64,000 nucleotides of DNA from Longimicrobiales bacterium (lineage in GTDB: Bacteria; Gemmatimonadota; Gemmatimonadetes; Longimicrobiales; Gaopeijiaceae). The stretch is from contig CATQHQ010000001.1 of the NCBI GenBank assembly GCA_958296005.1, forward strand, positions 326,134 to 390,133, written 5' to 3'. This document shows, piece after piece, positions 60,988-64,000 of the stretch. The notes under the pieces were generated by a model, which did not search any database, was not told where the DNA came from, and was given only the letters and a program-made list of their open reading frames with translations. The position numbers were made by a program, and so were the translations under genes. Position 1 is the stretch's first letter, and each line of letters begins with the position of its first letter.

Positions 60988-63900
60988 TTGTCGGGCAGCG
61001 ACGTCGGGATCCGGCGTCCGGGACTCCGGCTCGAGCTCTTCGGAGGACCTTCCCTGTGGCGGGACGGTCGTCACGTAGGCACATCGCCGTTTCAGGCCGC
61101 GCTCCTGGCCGTCGTCTTCGGCGAAGGGAGGAACCGCCTATCGCGGTTGGCCGTCCAGCAGCTCTTGTGGAACGACGCCGACCGCCCAGCCGTCCGTCAC
61201 AGGGTCAGCCAGCTGATCTATCAGACGAACCGACGTTGCGAGGCCCGGATCCTGGCACTGGAGGGCGAGTTCGTGCGCGTGCGCGCCGGGATCGTCGCCT
61301 GCGACCTGGACGACTTCGAGGAGATGATCCGCGTCCCGCGCTTTCGGGAGGCCTGCGAGCTTCTGGAGCGAGGCTTGCTGTCGGCGTTCCCCCGCCGACG
61401 GACGCCCGCGCTGGCGGACTGGATCGAGGAGCGAAGAGTCTCGGTGCGGGCCAAGCTCCGTCGGAAGGCCCTCTCCATGTGGGAGTTCGCCGAGCGCTCC
61501 GACGACTGGCCCCACGCGCAGCAAGCGGCGGACGCACTTCTGCGCCTCGACCCCCGGGACGAGACGATCCTGCGCCGCGTCATGAAGGCCACGGCGATGG
61601 GCGGGATGGTCCGCGAAGCCGAAGCCGTGTACCAGGCCTTCGCCGAGCGAGCGGGTCCGCCCGGTGGGTGGGTCCCGGCGCCGGAGACCTCGGCCCTGCT
61701 GCGGTCGGTGCGGTCCGCGATCCGCCGTCCGAGGACGACTTCCGACGCCGCGCCGTCGTTGGAGACGGAAGTGCCGCTGCGCGGTCGGGACGACGAGCTG
61801 GCACACCTGGGACGCAGCATCTACCGGAAGCGGGCGGACGACCGCCTACGTGTGGTGGCGGTCAGCGGCGAGGCTGGAATCGGCAAGACCAGACTCGTGG
61901 AGGAAGCGATCCACGGCGCACGCTTTCGGGGCTACCGGGTCCTGCGGGCGGCGCCGGCCGAGCTGGAGCGCGACATCCCATTGAGCCCGTTGCTGGATGC
62001 ACTGAACCATCCCTGGATCGGACCGTTGCTCCGCACCGTCGCGGATCCCTGGCGCTCGACGCTCGTCGCCTTGGCGCCCCACTTCCACGACGGACCCGCC
62101 AGTCGGCCGGAAGCGCCTCCGTCCGGCCCGCATGCCGTCGCGATGCGTACCTGCGAGGCCTTCCTCCATCTCTTCGAGGCGGTCGCACGCGACCAGAGGA
62201 CGATCTTCTTCCTGGACGACTTCCACTGGGCCGACCGTGCCTCGCTCGCCGTACTCCAGTTCGTCTATCGCCGCTGGCGGGCGAGCGGCCTCACGGTGGT
62301 CCTGTCGTACCGTCCAGAGGAGCTGCGCGAACACGACCCCGCCTCCCGGTTCGTGCGGGACCTGGAAGTGGACCCGCGCCTGACGGCTGTTCGCCTGGGT
62401 CCGTTGGATCCGGGGACGGCCAAGCAGGTCGCGGCAGCCGTCTCGGCCCAGTCGCCGCCGGACGCCGTGCTCGACGAGATCGTGGCGCTGGCGGGAGGCA
62501 ACCCCTTCTTCCTGATCGAGCTTGCGGCGGACCACGTCGCCAACCGGACGCCGGAGCGGTCAGGCGACGGCCTGGCGCTGCCGACCTCGGTGCGCCAAGT
62601 GGTCGGCCGGCGCGTAGCGCAGTTGAACTCGGGCGCCGTGGGGGTGATCGCCGGGCTCGCGGTCTACGGACGGCCCGTCACCCTGAGGCGGCTCTCCCAG
62701 ATCACCGGCACCGGGCGCCGCGAGTGCGTGGACGCCCTGGAGACGCTTCGGCGGCTTCGGCTCGTGCGATGGACGGAACGGGGTGTCGGGACCCGCAACG
62801 ACATCGTTCGGAGAACGGTCTACGACGACCTCGACCACGCCCGCCGCGCCATGCTCCACGCCGCAACGGCCGAGATGCTGCGCTCCGGCCCCCGCCCGCC
62901 GCTGGACCAGATCGCCCTTCACTACTTTCGCGCCGGAGAGCAGGAGCTGGCGCGGAGGTACGCGCTGGAGGCCGCCGACGACGAACCCGGAAGCCCGATC
63001 AGCCACATGCGCCTTCTGCGGTTGGCCTACGACGCCAGCGAAGAACCGGGTCGCCGCCCCGCCGCAGTCCGTTTGGCGCGGGCGCACTACGACCTTCGGG
63101 AGCTGGCAAAGGCGAAGCGCTACGGCGAGGAGGCTCTGAAGAACGCCAGGGAGCTGCGGCCCGGCGAGCAGATCGACGTGCGGCTGGTGGTCGCGTGCGC
63201 TCGTGGCCTGCTCGGCGTCGACCCTCCCGCCAAGACCTTGGCGCAGCTGGCCGAGCTGGAGAACGCGGCGCTGGAGGTCCAGGAGGAACTCCTCGCGGCC
63301 CGCGCTCTGGACGCCGCGCTGGAGGTTCTGGAGGCGACGGGCGACGAAGCGGAGATCGCGGAGCTCTTCGTCAGGGGCAGCGGCATGGCGGCGTGTCGGG
63401 AACCTGCGGCGCGCTGCCGGATCATGGCGCTGCTGGCCGCGAGCGCGGTTCACGGGTCGCCGGAGGCCGGACTGGGTTGGAGCCGCAAGGCCGTGGCGCT
63501 GGTCCGCGACGAGAAGCTGGTCGCGGAAGAGATGCTGGCCTGTCAGCGACGGGTCCTGGCGTTGGCGGCCAGCGGCCTTCTGGCCACCGACCAGGGCCGC
63601 ATCGCGGTGACGGAGGCCCGGGCGGCCGCGGAGCGGACCCGCGACGTTCGCTCCAGAGCCCTCTTCCTCTTCCAGCTCGCCGACTGGCACATCGTCGTCG
63701 GCACCTGGGAGGCCGCCGACGGAGTCCTGGCCGAGTACCGTGCCGCCATCGCGGACGCCGATTGTCCCGGCCTCCGTTTCCTGGAGGGCTTGGGTCGCGG
63801 CGCAGCGGCCTTGGCAGGGGGCGACTTCGCCCAGGCCAGGGACGCCTTCGCCCGGGCGCGGGAGCGGCCGACGAACACCGTTTCCCGGCAGCTTCTCGCC

Positions 63901-64000
63901 AAGTTGGCCGGCATGGAAGGAAGGCTTCTGCTCAACCTGGGACGCATCCGCGAAGCAGGCCAACTCGCGGAGCGCCACCCCGTCGCGCCGGGTGCTCCCA
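60988..64000 (+). CDS. SARP/BTAD-like regulator with AAA ATPase and TPR region (C-terminus beyond window edge)
   Basis: Large regulator, at least 1,004 residues, open to the right edge. TTG at 60988; the ribosome site is weak, so coupling to the upstream gene is plausible. Residues about 10-105 form a winged-helix domain like OmpR/SARP (RLELFGGPSLWRDGRHV, LSRLAVQQLLWND); 105-240 is a BTAD-like helical region (EFAERSDDWPHAQQAADALLRL). The ATPase follows with Walker A GEAGIGKT (about 294-301) and Walker B FFLDDFHWAD (about 407). Helical repeats of TPR type fill the remainder (AARRYALEAAD, AKAKRYGEEALKNAREL). The family resembles SARP and LAL regulators of other phyla. The effector is unknown. 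Confidence 0.85.
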   Translation, partial: MSGSDVGIRRPGLRLELFGGPSLWRDGRHVGTSPFQAALLAVVFGEGRNRLSRLAVQQLLWNDADRPAVRHRVSQLIYQTNRRCEARILALEGEFVRVRAGIVACDLDDFEEMIRVPRFREACELLERGLLSAFPRRRTPALADWIEERRVSVRAKLRRKALSMWEFAERSDDWPHAQQAADALLRLDPRDETILRRVMKATAMGGMVREAEAVYQAFAERAGPPGGWVPAPETSALLRSVRSAIRRPRTTSDAAPSLETEVPLRGRDDELAHLGRSIYRKRADDRLRVVAVSGEAGIGKTRLVEEAIHGARFRGYRVLRAAPAELERDIPLSPLLDALNHPWIGPLLRTVADPWRSTLVALAPHFHDGPASRPEAPPSGPHAVAMRTCEAFLHLFEAVARDQRTIFFLDDFHWADRASLAVLQFVYRRWRASGLTVVLSYRPEELREHDPASRFVRDLEVDPRLTAVRLGPLDPGTAKQVAAAVSAQSPPDAVLDEIVALAGGNPFFLIELAADHVANRTPERSGDGLALPTSVRQVVGRRVAQLNSGAVGVIAGLAVYGRPVTLRRLSQITGTGRRECVDALETLRRLRLVRWTERGVGTRNDIVRRTVYDDLDHARRAMLHAATAEMLRSGPRPPLDQIALHYFRAGEQELARRYALEAADDEPGSPISHMRLLRLAYDASEEPGRRPAAVRLARAHYDLRELAKAKRYGEEALKNARELRPGEQIDVRLVVACARGLLGVDPPAKTLAQLAELENAALEVQEELLAARALDAALEVLEATGDEAEIAELFVRGSGMAACREPAARCRIMALLAASAVHGSPEAGLGWSRKAVALVRDEKLVAEEMLACQRRVLALAASGLLATDQGRIAVTEARAAAERTRDVRSRALFLFQLADWHIVVGTWEAADGVLAEYRAAIADADCPGLRFLEGLGRGAAALAGGDFAQARDAFARARERPTNTVSRQLLAKLAGMEGRLLLNLGRIREAGQLAERHPVAPGAP

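Overview
The window is 64 kb of GC-rich, densely coded bacterial DNA. The gene content fits a Gemmatimonadota-like, Gram-negative, aerobic heterotroph: a TonB-dependent receptor with a carboxypeptidase-regulatory-like domain, two choice-of-anchor-B proteins, BNR/sortilin-type secreted propellers, 6-bladed beta-propellers, a DUF1592/DUF1552 pair, Tat- and lipoprotein-exported enzymes, many GTG/TTG starts and 4-nt start/stop overlaps. This assignment is an inference from gene families; no rRNA is present.

Layout. 1-8.7 kb is an iron region: a TonB receptor cut by the left edge, a palindromic operator-like site, a small lipoprotein-like gene, a cold-shock gene, yigZ, then a Fur-like box and the operon feoA-feoB-(BtuF/C/D-type ABC importer). 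8.7-15.6 kb (minus strand) holds an amidohydrolase with a C-terminal carbohydrate-binding-like domain and two paralogous choice-of-anchor-B proteins. 15.7-20.4 kb (plus) holds a TIGR01777 epimerase, pdxH and an Ig-domain lipoprotein with a metallopeptidase motif. 20.3-24.6 kb (minus) holds a three-domain kinase/M23/class III aminotransferase fusion and a Tat-exported HisC-like aminotransferase. 24.8-33.4 kb (plus) holds a tandemly duplicated propeller gene, with a scar of the next gene between the copies, followed by a DUF1592 cytochrome, a DUF1552 protein and an ankyrin protein. 33.4-40.8 kb (minus) holds an ABC exporter of lower GC behind the imuA-imuB-dnaE2 mutasome. 40.8-41.8 kb is a decayed insertion sequence next to tRNA-Ile(GAT). 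42-49.6 kb holds two BNR/sortilin-like secreted proteins, the first running in frame into a second lipoprotein module. 49.6-60 kb holds a sodium:solute symporter with a 36-aa companion, a plug-like lipoprotein, an M20 peptidase, a 59-aa peptide gene with terminator, ferredoxin, an alpha/beta hydrolase, a cobalamin adenosyltransferase, an RDD/DsbA pair, a winged-helix membrane protein and sfsA. 60-64 kb holds an AraC-type regulator and a SARP-like ATPase regulator cut by the right edge.

Working together: the feo/ABC/TonB block looks like co-regulated iron acquisition. The ImuA-ImuB-DnaE2 cassette is a standard damage-inducible mutagenesis module. Much of the rest is envelope or secreted protein of unknown substrate. 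No CRISPR array, prophage or intact transposon was seen. The less described parts are the DUF1592/DUF1552/ankyrin operon, the kinase/M23/aminotransferase fusion and the modular Ig-fold lipoproteins.
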